Shown: positions 32,699 to 41,487 of the stretch, piece by piece
Layout: every line of letters begins with the position of its first letter
Position numbering within the stretch: position 1 is the stretch's first letter
NCBI GenBank assembly: GCA_964398185.1
Contig: CAYNML010000028.1
Coordinates: 1 to 64,000, forward strand
Length of the DNA: 64,000 bases
Reading direction: 5' to 3'
From: Fen-1058 sp964398185
GTDB taxonomy: Bacteria; Chloroflexota; Anaerolineae; Fen-1058
Made by a program: the position numbers and the translations under genes
The notes under the pieces: model-generated
What the model saw: only the letters and a program-made list of their open reading frames with translations
What the model was told of the DNA's origin: nothing
Databases searched by the model: none

Positions 32699-33945
32699 CT
32701 TCGGCCACCGTCAGCGTGATCATTCCCGCTTACAATCAAGCCAACTATCTGGCCGAAGCGCTGCGCAGCGTGTTGGCCCAGACGCGGTCTGACTGGGAAG
32801 CTATTATCGTGGATGACGGCTCGACAGATCACACGGCGGTTATCGCGGCAGGCTTCAATGACGCGCGCGTGCGCTACATCTATCAGGCCAATCAAGGCTT
32901 ATCCGGCGCGCGCAATACCGGGGTGCAGATTGCTGGCGGTGAATACCTGGCATTTCTGGATTCAGATGACGAGCTAGAGCCTGAGTTTTTGCAGGTCTGC
33001 GTTGAGGCGCTTGAGACTGATCGGACTTTAGCCGCAGTCCATACGCTGACGCGCTTCATCGATCAGGCCGGTAAACTGTTGCCAGATATCGGCAGCCGCG
33101 CCCTGGTGGGCGAGGCATTCCGGCAGCAACTGCGACGGGGCGGCTTTTTTCCACCGGTATCGGTGGTGGTTCGCAAAGAAGCCGTGCTGGAAGCAGGCCT
33201 GTTTGACACGCGGCTGACCAGCGTGGAAGATTGGGATGTGTGGTTGAAGATAAGCCAGCGCCATCCCATGCGCGGGCTGGCGCGTCCGCTGGTGCGGTAT
33301 CGGGTTTACCCCGGCAGCATGTCGACCAATGCGCCGCGTATGTTGGCAAACCGTCTCATGGTTATCGCCAAGCATGTGGGCGACCCAACCGGTGATCCTA
33401 ACGTGTGGCCCGATGACAAGCGGCAGTTCTATGGACATGCGTACTTGAAAAGCGCGCTGGAGCATATCCAGCAGCACCAATTCGAAAGAGGCTGGGAATT
33501 GGCCCAGCAGGCCGTAACGATCTGGCCTCCGTTATTAACACGCCTCGACACTTTCTATGAGCTGGCATGCGGCGATCAGATCAAGGGATATCGCAGTCAA
33601 GCCGCGCGCCTGAACATCGAAGGCAACGGCCAAGCAATGCTGACCTGGCTCGACAGGTTGTTCGCAGCACCGACGCCGCCGCCGCACACCTTGCGCGGCC
33701 CTGCGTACGGGAACGCCCATCTTGCGCTTGGCCTCCTCTTCGATCGCGCCGGGCAGTGGGGGGCGGCGCGCCGTCATGTCGCACACGCCGTCACATCGTC
33801 GCCGCGTCTGTTGTCGTATTCGGTGCTCAGGCGCTTTATCAAGCTGTGCCTGGGGCAGCGGCTTGTTACTTCGCTGCGCACACTGCGAACCGGCAAGCCG
33901 AGCTCGTCGGCCGGCAGCTCACCAGCGCCTGACAAGGAACTCTAA
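32695..33945 (+). CDS. Family 2 glycosyltransferase
   Basis: A 416-residue GT2 enzyme. VSVIIPAYNQANYLAEALRS, AIIVDDGSTDHTAVIA and YLAFLDSDDELEPEFLQV give the GT-A fold with the two Asp motifs. EDWDVWLKISQRHPM is the ED segment often holding the catalytic base. The C-terminal 150 residues are mainly helical, with repeated Arg/Ala-rich segments. It likely adds one sugar to the growing repeat unit. It overlaps its upstream and downstream neighbours at ATGA and TAATG junctions. Confidence 0.92.
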   Translation: MTSATVSVIIPAYNQANYLAEALRSVLAQTRSDWEAIIVDDGSTDHTAVIAAGFNDARVRYIYQANQGLSGARNTGVQIAGGEYLAFLDSDDELEPEFLQVCVEALETDRTLAAVHTLTRFIDQAGKLLPDIGSRALVGEAFRQQLRRGGFFPPVSVVVRKEAVLEAGLFDTRLTSVEDWDVWLKISQRHPMRGLARPLVRYRVYPGSMSTNAPRMLANRLMVIAKHVGDPTGDPNVWPDDKRQFYGHAYLKSALEHIQQHQFERGWELAQQAVTIWPPLLTRLDTFYELACGDQIKGYRSQAARLNIEGNGQAMLTWLDRLFAAPTPPPHTLRGPAYGNAHLALGLLFDRAGQWGAARRHVAHAVTSSPRLLSYSVLRRFIKLCLGQRLVTSLRTLRTGKPSSSAGSSPAPDKEL

Positions 33946-35201
33946 TGCGCGTGCTGTTCGTCTCCAACTTCTATCCACCGGCGCAGCGTGGCGGCAAAGA
34001 AATTCGCTGCTCCGAAGTAGCGACCCAGCTGCACGCGCGCGGCCATGCTTGTCGGATTTTGGCTAGCAATTACGCGCCCGCCGCGATCAACATACCGCCC
34101 GATCCCAACATCAAGCGCAGCCTGACGCTCGAAGCCGATCTGCACCACTACCAACCAATCGATCACCTGCTCCATCAGCATGGCCGCCTTCGCCACAATC
34201 AACAGACAGTGGAGGCAGAACTGGCCGAATTTCAGCCGGACGTAGTCTTTGTGTGGGGCATGTGGAACATGTCGCCGAGCATTGCCGCGACGGCGGAGCG
34301 GCTGCTGCCCCAGCGCGTGATCTATTCCTTTGGCGATTATTGGCCAACCGAGCTCGACCCGCATGAGCGCTACTGGAAACATCCGGGCGGCGGCATGCTG
34401 GGACGATTGTTTTGTTGGGCGCTGGCTCCGCTTGCGCTCTCGTCGTATTACCGTCCCGTGCCGGTCCGCTCGCTGACCTTCGCGCATGCGGTGACCTGCT
34501 CGCGCTACGTGCTGGAGAAATTACGATCAGCGGGGCTGGCGTTGCCACATGCCAAAGTGGTCTTCAGCGGCATCGATTTGAGCCAGTTCACGCCAGCCGC
34601 GAATACGCCGACGCAGCGTGCGGGCGAACTCAATGTGATCTACGCCGGCGAATTGACGGCACGCAAAGGCATAACAACCGCGCTGGAAGCTCTGCGATTG
34701 CTCGGCGAGTCTGGCGATCGCGGCGTAAAACTCACCCTGGCCGGCGAAGGGCACCCAGCGTACCGCGCCTATCTTGAAAGCTTGACAGCACAGGCCGGGC
34801 TGAATGATCGAGTCTGCTTCCGCACGGCTGTGCCACGGCGCGAGATGCCCGGCTTGCTGCAACAATTCGATGCGTTGATTCTGCCGAGCGGGCGCGAGGT
34901 CCCTGAGCCATTAGCGCGCATCGTCATGGAAGCAATGGCGTGCGGACTGGTCACGATCGGCACGGAGTGTGGCGGCACACCGGAGATGATCGAGCACGGC
35001 GTCGACGGGTTATTGTTCGCGCCCGACGACAGCCAGACTCTGGCAGAACATCTGAGGCACGCAGCCAGCGATCTCACGCTGCGGAGCAACCTGTCTGCGG
35101 CGGCCAGACGTAAAGCCGAGGCGCGTTTCGATATCAATCGCATGATCGACGACATGGAGTCATTTCTGCTGGAAGTCGTGGAGCGCGCGCAGCGCGTCTA
35201 G
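33945..35201 (+). CDS. Family 4 glycosyltransferase
   Basis: A 418-residue GT-B enzyme. VLFVSNFYPPAQRGGKEI is the N-terminal Gly-rich acceptor-side loop. FSGIDLSQF, VIYAGELTARKGITTALEAL and LTLAGEGHPAYRAYLESL belong to the C-terminal nucleotide-sugar domain. The conserved late segment is PSGREVPEPLARIVMEAMA, an EPx7E-like motif. It is the first of three adjacent GT4 genes and transfers a sugar with retention of configuration by family rule. Donor and acceptor are not predictable. Confidence 0.92.
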   Translation: MRVLFVSNFYPPAQRGGKEIRCSEVATQLHARGHACRILASNYAPAAINIPPDPNIKRSLTLEADLHHYQPIDHLLHQHGRLRHNQQTVEAELAEFQPDVVFVWGMWNMSPSIAATAERLLPQRVIYSFGDYWPTELDPHERYWKHPGGGMLGRLFCWALAPLALSSYYRPVPVRSLTFAHAVTCSRYVLEKLRSAGLALPHAKVVFSGIDLSQFTPAANTPTQRAGELNVIYAGELTARKGITTALEALRLLGESGDRGVKLTLAGEGHPAYRAYLESLTAQAGLNDRVCFRTAVPRREMPGLLQQFDALILPSGREVPEPLARIVMEAMACGLVTIGTECGGTPEMIEHGVDGLLFAPDDSQTLAEHLRHAASDLTLRSNLSAAARRKAEARFDINRMIDDMESFLLEVVERAQRV

Positions 35202-35213
35202 CGGATCGCACAC

Positions 35214-36467
35214 ATGAGAGTCTTATTCATCAGCAACTATTACCCGCCATATGAGGTGGGAGGGTATGAGCAGTTGTGTCGCGACATCGCGCAGCGCTTC
35301 ACCGAACGCGGTCATCAGGTACGCGTGCTGACCAGCGATCGCGGCGTGACACAGCAGCGGCATGTGCCGTCAGCCGACATTCAACGCGTGCTGCGCTTTG
35401 TGCCGGATTACGAAGAGCGTCTCAGCGCGGCGCTCCAATTCTTTGTGACGCGCCGCCGGGACGAGCAGCACAATCGGGACTGTGTACGCATGCAACTGGC
35501 GGAGTTCGATCCCGATGTGATTTTCATCTGGAACCTGTACGGCCTTTCCAAATCAATCGCAGCGGAGGCTGAAGCCGCTCCGCGCGCCGGGATCGCTTAC
35601 TGGCTGGCTGGCGACTCACCGGTAGGGCCAGATGAGTTCAAGCGGTACTGGCAGCGCCGTGGCCGCTCCTTGCCGGCGCAGATCGTCAAGGGTGCGCTGG
35701 CGGGCATCGCTTTGGGAATAATGCGGGCCGAGGGAGAACCACAGCTGCGCTTGCAGCACGTGGGCATCGTGAGCGAATATCTGCGCCAGGAAGGAATCCA
35801 GGCGGGCCTGCTGCCGCCGCACACACAAGTCATTTACAATGGTGTCGAGTTGCAGCTGTTCCAACAACCGGTGCGCGCAGCGGCAGGCGGGCCGTTGACG
35901 ATCCTGCAAGCTGGGCGGGTTAGCGCCGACAAAGGCGTACATACGACCATTGAAGCTGTTGGTCGCCTAGCGCAGCAAGGCGTTACGCAAGTCCGATTGA
36001 TCATCGCCGGGTCGGGGCCTGCCAATTACGCCGAGCAGCTGCGGCACATGGTGCAGCAGTATCAGATCGAAGATCGAGTCACATTTCTGGGATGGCAACC
36101 TCGCGAGCAGATGCCGGCGATCATGAGCGAGTGCCACGTGCTGGTGCTGCCAACAGAAAATCAAGAACCGTTTGCGCGCGTGGTGCTGGAGGCGATGGCC
36201 AGCGGGCTGACCGTAATTAGCACCCTGACCGGCGGCACGGGCGAGATTGTGCGCGATGGCGAAACAGGCTTGACGTTTCCGGCCGGTGACAGCGCGGCGC
36301 TGGGGCGCCAGATCACGCGGTTAGTCGACGAGCCGACGTTGCGCAGCGAGTTGGCAAAACGGGGACAAGCGCTGGTGCTGGAGCAGTTCAGCCTTGAACG
36401 CATGGTTGAAAATTGCGAGCGGCTGCTCACCGAAGCGGTGGCCGCAAAGCACCAAGGGCAGGGATGA
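35214..36467 (+). CDS. Family 4 glycosyltransferase
   Basis: A 417-residue GT4 enzyme clearly related to its upstream neighbour; both begin MRVLF.SN.YPP. Donor-domain features are ILQAGRVSADKGVHTTIEAV, VRLIIAGSGPANYAEQL and LPTENQEPFARVVLEAMASG, the EPx7E motif. The pair probably arose by duplication. It ends one base before the GTG start of the third GT4 gene. Confidence 0.92.
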   Translation: MRVLFISNYYPPYEVGGYEQLCRDIAQRFTERGHQVRVLTSDRGVTQQRHVPSADIQRVLRFVPDYEERLSAALQFFVTRRRDEQHNRDCVRMQLAEFDPDVIFIWNLYGLSKSIAAEAEAAPRAGIAYWLAGDSPVGPDEFKRYWQRRGRSLPAQIVKGALAGIALGIMRAEGEPQLRLQHVGIVSEYLRQEGIQAGLLPPHTQVIYNGVELQLFQQPVRAAAGGPLTILQAGRVSADKGVHTTIEAVGRLAQQGVTQVRLIIAGSGPANYAEQLRHMVQQYQIEDRVTFLGWQPREQMPAIMSECHVLVLPTENQEPFARVVLEAMASGLTVISTLTGGTGEIVRDGETGLTFPAGDSAALGRQITRLVDEPTLRSELAKRGQALVLEQFSLERMVENCERLLTEAVAAKHQGQG

Positions 36468-36468
36468 C

Positions 36469-37659
36469 GTGCGTATTCTAGTTTTATCAACGTGGTATCC
36501 GCATCCCCCAGACAACGGCGCAAAAATTCGCGCGCACTATCTGTTGAAGGCGCTGCACGAACGGCATCAAGTGACGGCCGTGGCGTTCTGTCCGCCGCAA
36601 GATGTGGAACACGCGCGGGAAGCGGCAGACACAGCGCCGTTGTCGGTGCAGCCGGTGTACGATGATGCCTTCCGGCATTCGGCCGATGCGCAATGGGTCA
36701 AGTTTGCCTCGCCGATCCCGCTGATCTACTGGCCCAGCCGCGCAATGCAGCAGACGATGACGGAGCTGGCCCGGCGTGAGACGTGGGATGCGATTGTGGC
36801 GATTCAAACTCCGGTGGCGCCGTATATCCAAGGCTTCAAGTCGATTCCAAAAATATTAGACGTCGATACAGCCCTTTGCTTTCAAATGCGCGAGCGCCAC
36901 GTGGCACTGGGCGGCGTGCGCACCTGGCTCAGCTGGCAGAAAGCACACATTTACGAGCGGCAGTTGTTTCGGCGCTTTCAGGCCTGTGCGGTCGTCGGAG
37001 CACACGAGTTACCCTATTTGCAGTCGCTCGTGAGCGGTGCAGCCTGCGCGGCTAGCGTTGTACCCAACGGGGTGGACTGCATCCATCACAGGCCGGGGCT
37101 GTTTCCCTGCCAACCCAACACGCTGGTCTACAACGGCGCATTGACGTATAGTGCTAACTACGATGCGGTACAATATTTTCTGAGCGAGGTCTATCCGCTT
37201 ATTCGCCGGCAGCTGCCCGAGGTGACGTTCACCGTTACCGGCTCAACGGCCGGCGTGGATCGATCGGGCTTGCGGATAGACGAAAGTGTGAAGTTTTCGG
37301 GATACGTCACCGACATCCGATCGGTGGTGGGCAGTCGGACAATATGCACGGTGCCGCTGCGCATGGGCGGCGGCACCCGGTTGAAAATCCTGGAAGCGAT
37401 GGCGCTGGGGACACCGGTGGTGTCTACCAGCAAAGGCGCCGAGGGATTGGATGTGAAGCACGGCGAGCATGTGTTGTTAGCAGATGATGCAGCTACGTTC
37501 GCACGGCATACGCTGTCACTGCTGCAGGATCCCGACCTGCGTCAGCGGATTAGTACTCAGGCGCGGCAGCTGGTTGAGCAGCGCTACGACTGGTCATCCA
37601 TCGGGCAAAGTTTCGTAAGGTTGGTCGAAGATGTCGTCGCACAGCAGCACACAGCCTAG
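36469..37659 (+). CDS. Family 4 glycosyltransferase
   Basis: About 396 residues from the likely start GTG 36469, where VRILVLSTWYPHPPDNGAKI gives the standard GT4 N-terminus. An earlier ATG at 36394 would overlap the previous gene by 74 bp and is unlikely. Features include VVPNGVDCIHHRPG and LVYNGALTYSANYDAVQYFL, then VPLRMGGGTRLKILEAMALG, the variant of the EPx7E region seen in WcaI/WsaF-like GT4 enzymes. The same 'GGGxRxKILxAxxxxxPVVST' pattern occurs in the protein at 43051-44268. Confidence 0.9.
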   Translation: MRILVLSTWYPHPPDNGAKIRAHYLLKALHERHQVTAVAFCPPQDVEHAREAADTAPLSVQPVYDDAFRHSADAQWVKFASPIPLIYWPSRAMQQTMTELARRETWDAIVAIQTPVAPYIQGFKSIPKILDVDTALCFQMRERHVALGGVRTWLSWQKAHIYERQLFRRFQACAVVGAHELPYLQSLVSGAACAASVVPNGVDCIHHRPGLFPCQPNTLVYNGALTYSANYDAVQYFLSEVYPLIRRQLPEVTFTVTGSTAGVDRSGLRIDESVKFSGYVTDIRSVVGSRTICTVPLRMGGGTRLKILEAMALGTPVVSTSKGAEGLDVKHGEHVLLADDAATFARHTLSLLQDPDLRQRISTQARQLVEQRYDWSSIGQSFVRLVEDVVAQQHTA

Positions 37660-39097
37660 TCCCACCACGCTACTGCGTGACTCAAGTTGGCGAGCCCGCT
37701 TGCAGCGTTGGCCGCGCGCAGCAATTGTGGCAAGCGCGCTGGGGTTGGCATTCTTGCTGGGCACACAACCCAGTCCCTTCTTTCTGGTGGCGCTGGCCGC
37801 GCTGGCCGGTGCGGCAGTGCTCATGCAACTACCCTTTGTGGGACTGCTGGCCGTGATCTTTACCAGCTTGATCGGGCGTGTAGCGATCGGTACTGGGACC
37901 GATGTCAGCCTAAATACCTCCTCAGCACTCGTGCCGCTATTGATTCTCATCTGGCTGTTGATTGGCTTGCGCCAGCAGAAATTGGAGCTGCACACTTCGC
38001 GCACGACGCTGCCGCTGGTCATGTTCCTGGTGATGAGCCTGTTGACAATTCCGATCAGCGCGGTGACTTGGGATTTGCAAGTCCCCCGTTCCGGTCACTT
38101 CGTCATTGTGCAGCTGGCGCAGTGGGCCATCTATTTTTTCTCGGCCTGCGTCTTCTGGTTGGTGGGCCTCTGGGCTTCTGATGAACGCAAACTGCAGTAC
38201 ATGGTAATCCTCTTACTGGTCCTATCGACGCCGATTGTGATCGGGCGCAATATTCCCGGCGGTGACAGCATCCTGAGCGGCTTTGCCACCAGTACGCCCA
38301 CCCGTGCGCCCTTCTGGCTAATCGTCAGCGCACTGGCCGGCGGACAGTTATTGTTTAACAAGCAGCTATCAACCAGGTGGAAGGTTTACCTGGCGATCGT
38401 CCTGGGTGGCGCCGTGTACTATGCGCTGATAACCGGACAGGAGCGCTCATCCAATTGGGTGGGGGTAGGTGCCGCGCTCGGCACGATGATCTGGCTGCGT
38501 CTTCCGCGCTTGCGCTGGCTGGCGGGTGTGGCAGTGCTGGGCCTCGCTCTTAGCGGTGTCTTGTTCGATCTGGTGTACGAGTTTGCAGGCGGCGACGACA
38601 AGTGGGTCGAAAGCGGCGCCTCACGCGGCGCGCTGATCGAGCGTGTCATCGAGGTGTCGATGCGGAATCCTGTCACCGGCATTGGGCTGGGTGCTTATCG
38701 GCCTTACGGGCTCACGCGGCCATTGTACTACGAAGGCGCCTATTGGCTTGAGCCGCGCATCAACTCGCACAACAACTACGTTGATCTGTTTTCCCAGACC
38801 GGCATCGTCGGCCTGGGCATATTGCTTTGGTTCATGGCGGAATTGGGCTGGCTGGCCTGGCGTTTAAGGAAAGTCTACAAAACGGGCTTTGCGTCCGGTT
38901 ATGTGAACGGCATGCTCGGCGCCTGGGTCGGCACCATGTTGATCATGGCGTTGGCCGATTGGTTCCTGCCATTCGTCTACAACGTCGGCTTCCACGGCTT
39001 TCAAGCCAGTGTGCTCTTGTGGCTGTTCTTTGGCGGACTACTCGCGCTAGAGCGAATGGCCCAGCGCACGGCAGCTGAGGCAACGACGTCCCGTTAA
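37631..39097 (+). CDS. O-antigen ligase/polymerase-type membrane protein
   Basis: A 488-residue protein with about twelve predicted membrane helices. It carries the family loop sequence NPVTGIGLGAYRP followed by RINSHNNYVDLFSQTGIVG, with the conserved SHN and a downstream GIVGLGILLW. This is the Wzy/WaaL/O-antigen ligase signature, so it probably polymerises or attaches lipid-linked repeat units. The start overlaps the preceding GT4 gene by 29 bp, indicating tight coupling. It differs from the paralogue at 23851-25467 in having no TPR tail. Confidence 0.9.
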   Translation: MSSHSSTQPSPTTLLRDSSWRARLQRWPRAAIVASALGLAFLLGTQPSPFFLVALAALAGAAVLMQLPFVGLLAVIFTSLIGRVAIGTGTDVSLNTSSALVPLLILIWLLIGLRQQKLELHTSRTTLPLVMFLVMSLLTIPISAVTWDLQVPRSGHFVIVQLAQWAIYFFSACVFWLVGLWASDERKLQYMVILLLVLSTPIVIGRNIPGGDSILSGFATSTPTRAPFWLIVSALAGGQLLFNKQLSTRWKVYLAIVLGGAVYYALITGQERSSNWVGVGAALGTMIWLRLPRLRWLAGVAVLGLALSGVLFDLVYEFAGGDDKWVESGASRGALIERVIEVSMRNPVTGIGLGAYRPYGLTRPLYYEGAYWLEPRINSHNNYVDLFSQTGIVGLGILLWFMAELGWLAWRLRKVYKTGFASGYVNGMLGAWVGTMLIMALADWFLPFVYNVGFHGFQASVLLWLFFGGLLALERMAQRTAAEATTSR

Positions 39098-39105
39098 TCG
39101 TCAAT

Positions 39106-40047
39106 ATGGATCTCTCAATCATCATCGTCAATTGGAATACCTGCCAGCTTCTGGCGCAATGCCTGAATTCGTTACAGGCCACGGCCGGGAACGTCAATCC
39201 AGCTGCGCAGGCTGTGACGTTTGGAACGTATCTTGCCGAGGTCTACGTGGTCGATAACGCTTCACAAGATGATAGCGTGGCAATGACACGCGAGCGCTTC
39301 CCATGGGCGCGCCTCATCGTGAACGATCAGAATGTCGGCTTCGCGCTGGCTAACAATCAAGCGTTCGCCGCCAGCATCGGGCGTTACGTGCTGCTGCTCA
39401 ACAGTGACACTGAGGTGTGGAGCGGCGCGATAGAGTCCATGCTGGCCTTCATGGAAAGCGATTCGCAGAGCGGCGCGATCGGGGCGCGGTTGCTCAACGC
39501 CGACGGATCGCTGCAGTCCTCCTGCCAGCCGATGCTGACGCCGTGGCGCGAGTTCTGGCGATTGATCTTCCTCGATCGAATTTGGCGGCGCGCAACTTAT
39601 CGGATGGAAGCCTGGGATGTGCACACGCCCCGACCAGTTGAAACCATCAAAGGCGCATGTCTGCTTGTGCGGCGCGCTGCCTTGGCTCCGCAAGAGCCGT
39701 TGCTTGATGGACAGTACTTCATGTACACCGAAGAAGTCGATCTTTGCTGCCGCCTCAGCCAGGCCAAGTGGCGATTGTATTGGGTACCGGAAGCGCGTGT
39801 CACACATTTTGGCGAAGCCAGCAGCCGGCAAGCTTATACTGCGATGTACGTGCAGCTGTATCGCAGCAAGGTGCAGTTCTATCGTAAATTTGGGGGCGAA
39901 CCCCGCGCGCGCCAATTCAAGCGGCTGGTCAGACTGGCTTATCTCCCGCGATTGTGGGCCGCCCGCGCGGCGGCCCTGATCAGGCCGGCAACAGCGCCGC
40001 GAGTGCAGACCATCGAGCAGCTGCTGGCAGAATTACCACACATGTAG
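39106..40047 (+). CDS. Family 2 glycosyltransferase (rhamnosyltransferase-like)
   Basis: A 313-residue GT2 enzyme of the WbbL type. LSIIIVNWNTCQLLAQCLNS starts the domain, with VYVVDNASQDDSVAM, NDQNVGFALANNQAFA and LLLNSDTEVWSGAI following. GACLLVRRAALAP and YFMYTEEVDLCCRL are typical of rhamnosyltransferases, the EEVD segment probably holding the catalytic base. It ends the first long transcription run; a 231-bp intergenic region with a predicted promoter follows. Rhamnose specificity is only suggested by similarity. Confidence 0.92.
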   Translation: MDLSIIIVNWNTCQLLAQCLNSLQATAGNVNPAAQAVTFGTYLAEVYVVDNASQDDSVAMTRERFPWARLIVNDQNVGFALANNQAFAASIGRYVLLLNSDTEVWSGAIESMLAFMESDSQSGAIGARLLNADGSLQSSCQPMLTPWREFWRLIFLDRIWRRATYRMEAWDVHTPRPVETIKGACLLVRRAALAPQEPLLDGQYFMYTEEVDLCCRLSQAKWRLYWVPEARVTHFGEASSRQAYTAMYVQLYRSKVQFYRKFGGEPRARQFKRLVRLAYLPRLWAARAAALIRPATAPRVQTIEQLLAELPHM

Positions 40048-40104
40048 CAAAAACAAAGGCGGTAATCTCCACCATGTAATTTGTCGGTGACCTCGTTCAG
40101 GAAT

Positions 40105-40240
40105 CTGACCTCTCTAACCCCATTGTAACGAAGATTTGTATTGTCCCATCCATAGCAGGCAATATTTGACAAAAAACATACAACCATCGCCTCTGACTCC
40201 GGGGGCATTCAACTGCCAGCAAACTTGACCCGCCTAGAAT
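40105..40240 (+). promoter_or_regulatory. Multi-box promoter for the second half of the polysaccharide locus
   Basis: CTGACCTCTCTAACC (40105-40119), TGACAAAAAACATAC (40167-40181), GCAAACT (40219-40225), 9 bp, then TAGAAT (40235-40240). CTAACC to GCAAACT is 105 bp and TGAC to GCAAACT is 52 bp, nearly the same as upstream of the ACP gene. The 231-bp gap 40048-40278 has no other recognised content. The predicted GTG start is 39 bp after the hexamer. Confidence 0.55.
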
Positions 40241-40278
40241 AAAGACGATAGCGTTGTTCAGGCAGGCAGTCTTATCTC

Positions 40279-41487
40279 GTGGGGGCCAGTGTGCGGCTGA
40301 CGTACGTCGTTTTATCACCAACTTACGGGATGACGCAATACACGGCCGACCTGGCTAATGGCGCCGGGGCGTCGGGTGATGCGTTAAAAATCAATCGCCG
40401 GGTCTGCGCCATCACCACTCGAGCGGCACACGCCGATCGGTTTGGGCCGCACGTCGATCTGCAGCCCATCGCCGATGTGCAGGGGACTGGCTTAAAGCCC
40501 AGCAATTTCAAGCCGTGGGCGTTACGCAAGGTCTATCGATCGATCATCCAGTCCAGGCCAGACATCGTGCACTTTACCGGGCCACATCTCTGGAACCCTG
40601 TTCTGCTCTGGTTATTGCGGCGGGCCCAGATTCCAACGATTCACACCATTCACGATCTGGATCCACACAGTGGCTCTAGCTATGGCCGACTGCTGTACGT
40701 CTGGAATGGCTCCATCAAGCGTTTGGCTAATCACGTTCTGGTACACAGCCGCCAATATCGCGCCCGGCTGATCGCGCAGGGAATGGACAGGGAGCGAGTG
40801 ACCCATACGCCGCTGCTGCATCTGTTCATGAGCTACGAAGCTGAACAGCTGTTGCAGAGCCAGACCGCACAGCTGCCGCAACCGCGCCACTCGGCTGAGA
40901 GGGCGCCCTTCGCCTTGTTTTTTGCACGTCTGGAGCCTTACAAGGGAATCGATGTGTTGCTCGCGGCATTGCGCGAGTTAGAGACCAGCTCGTCAGTGCA
41001 TGCCGTCATCGCCGGCAAGGGTGATATCCAACAGTACGCGCACGGAGGTCTGCCGTCCAACGCGGAAGTACGGAATCGCCAGATTGACGATGAAGAAGCG
41101 ATTGAACTTTTCAGCAAGTGCAGCTTGGTCGTGCTGCCGTATCTGGACGCGACACAATCAGCCCTGGTCGCTGCCGCCTATTTCTTCGGCAAGCCCGTCA
41201 TCGTTACCCGAACCGGCGCCCTGCCCGAGTACGTCGTGGCCGATCAGACCGGTTGGATAATCGAGCCGCGCGATGCCACAGCACTGGCCGCCGGGCTGCG
41301 CAATGCATTCGACAATCGCGAGCAGCTGGTCCGAATGGGGCAGGCCGGCCGTGATTGGTACGCGGCACAGCGCCGTCTAGAGCGTCATGAACTACAGCGG
41401 ATGTACGACCGCATGAGCCATCTTCCGCTGACTGCCGATCACCATACCGAGCATGTGCGGGGTGAAGACCATGTCAACGGCCAATAA
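40279..41487 (+). CDS. Family 4 glycosyltransferase
   Basis: A 402-residue GT4 enzyme from GTG 40279; GTG 40291, four codons later, is an equally possible start. RLTYVVLSPTYGMTQYTADL is the N-terminal domain, LFFARLEPYKGIDVLLAAL the donor-domain strand, and VVLPYLDATQSALVAAAYFF the late conserved segment, where the usual EP motif reads DATQSA. The latter pattern is typical of WcaL/AmsD-like GT4 enzymes. It follows the 40105-40240 promoter and overlaps the sugar transferase gene. Confidence 0.9.
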   Translation: MGASVRLTYVVLSPTYGMTQYTADLANGAGASGDALKINRRVCAITTRAAHADRFGPHVDLQPIADVQGTGLKPSNFKPWALRKVYRSIIQSRPDIVHFTGPHLWNPVLLWLLRRAQIPTIHTIHDLDPHSGSSYGRLLYVWNGSIKRLANHVLVHSRQYRARLIAQGMDRERVTHTPLLHLFMSYEAEQLLQSQTAQLPQPRHSAERAPFALFFARLEPYKGIDVLLAALRELETSSSVHAVIAGKGDIQQYAHGGLPSNAEVRNRQIDDEEAIELFSKCSLVVLPYLDATQSALVAAAYFFGKPVIVTRTGALPEYVVADQTGWIIEPRDATALAAGLRNAFDNREQLVRMGQAGRDWYAAQRRLERHELQRMYDRMSHLPLTADHHTEHVRGEDHVNGQ

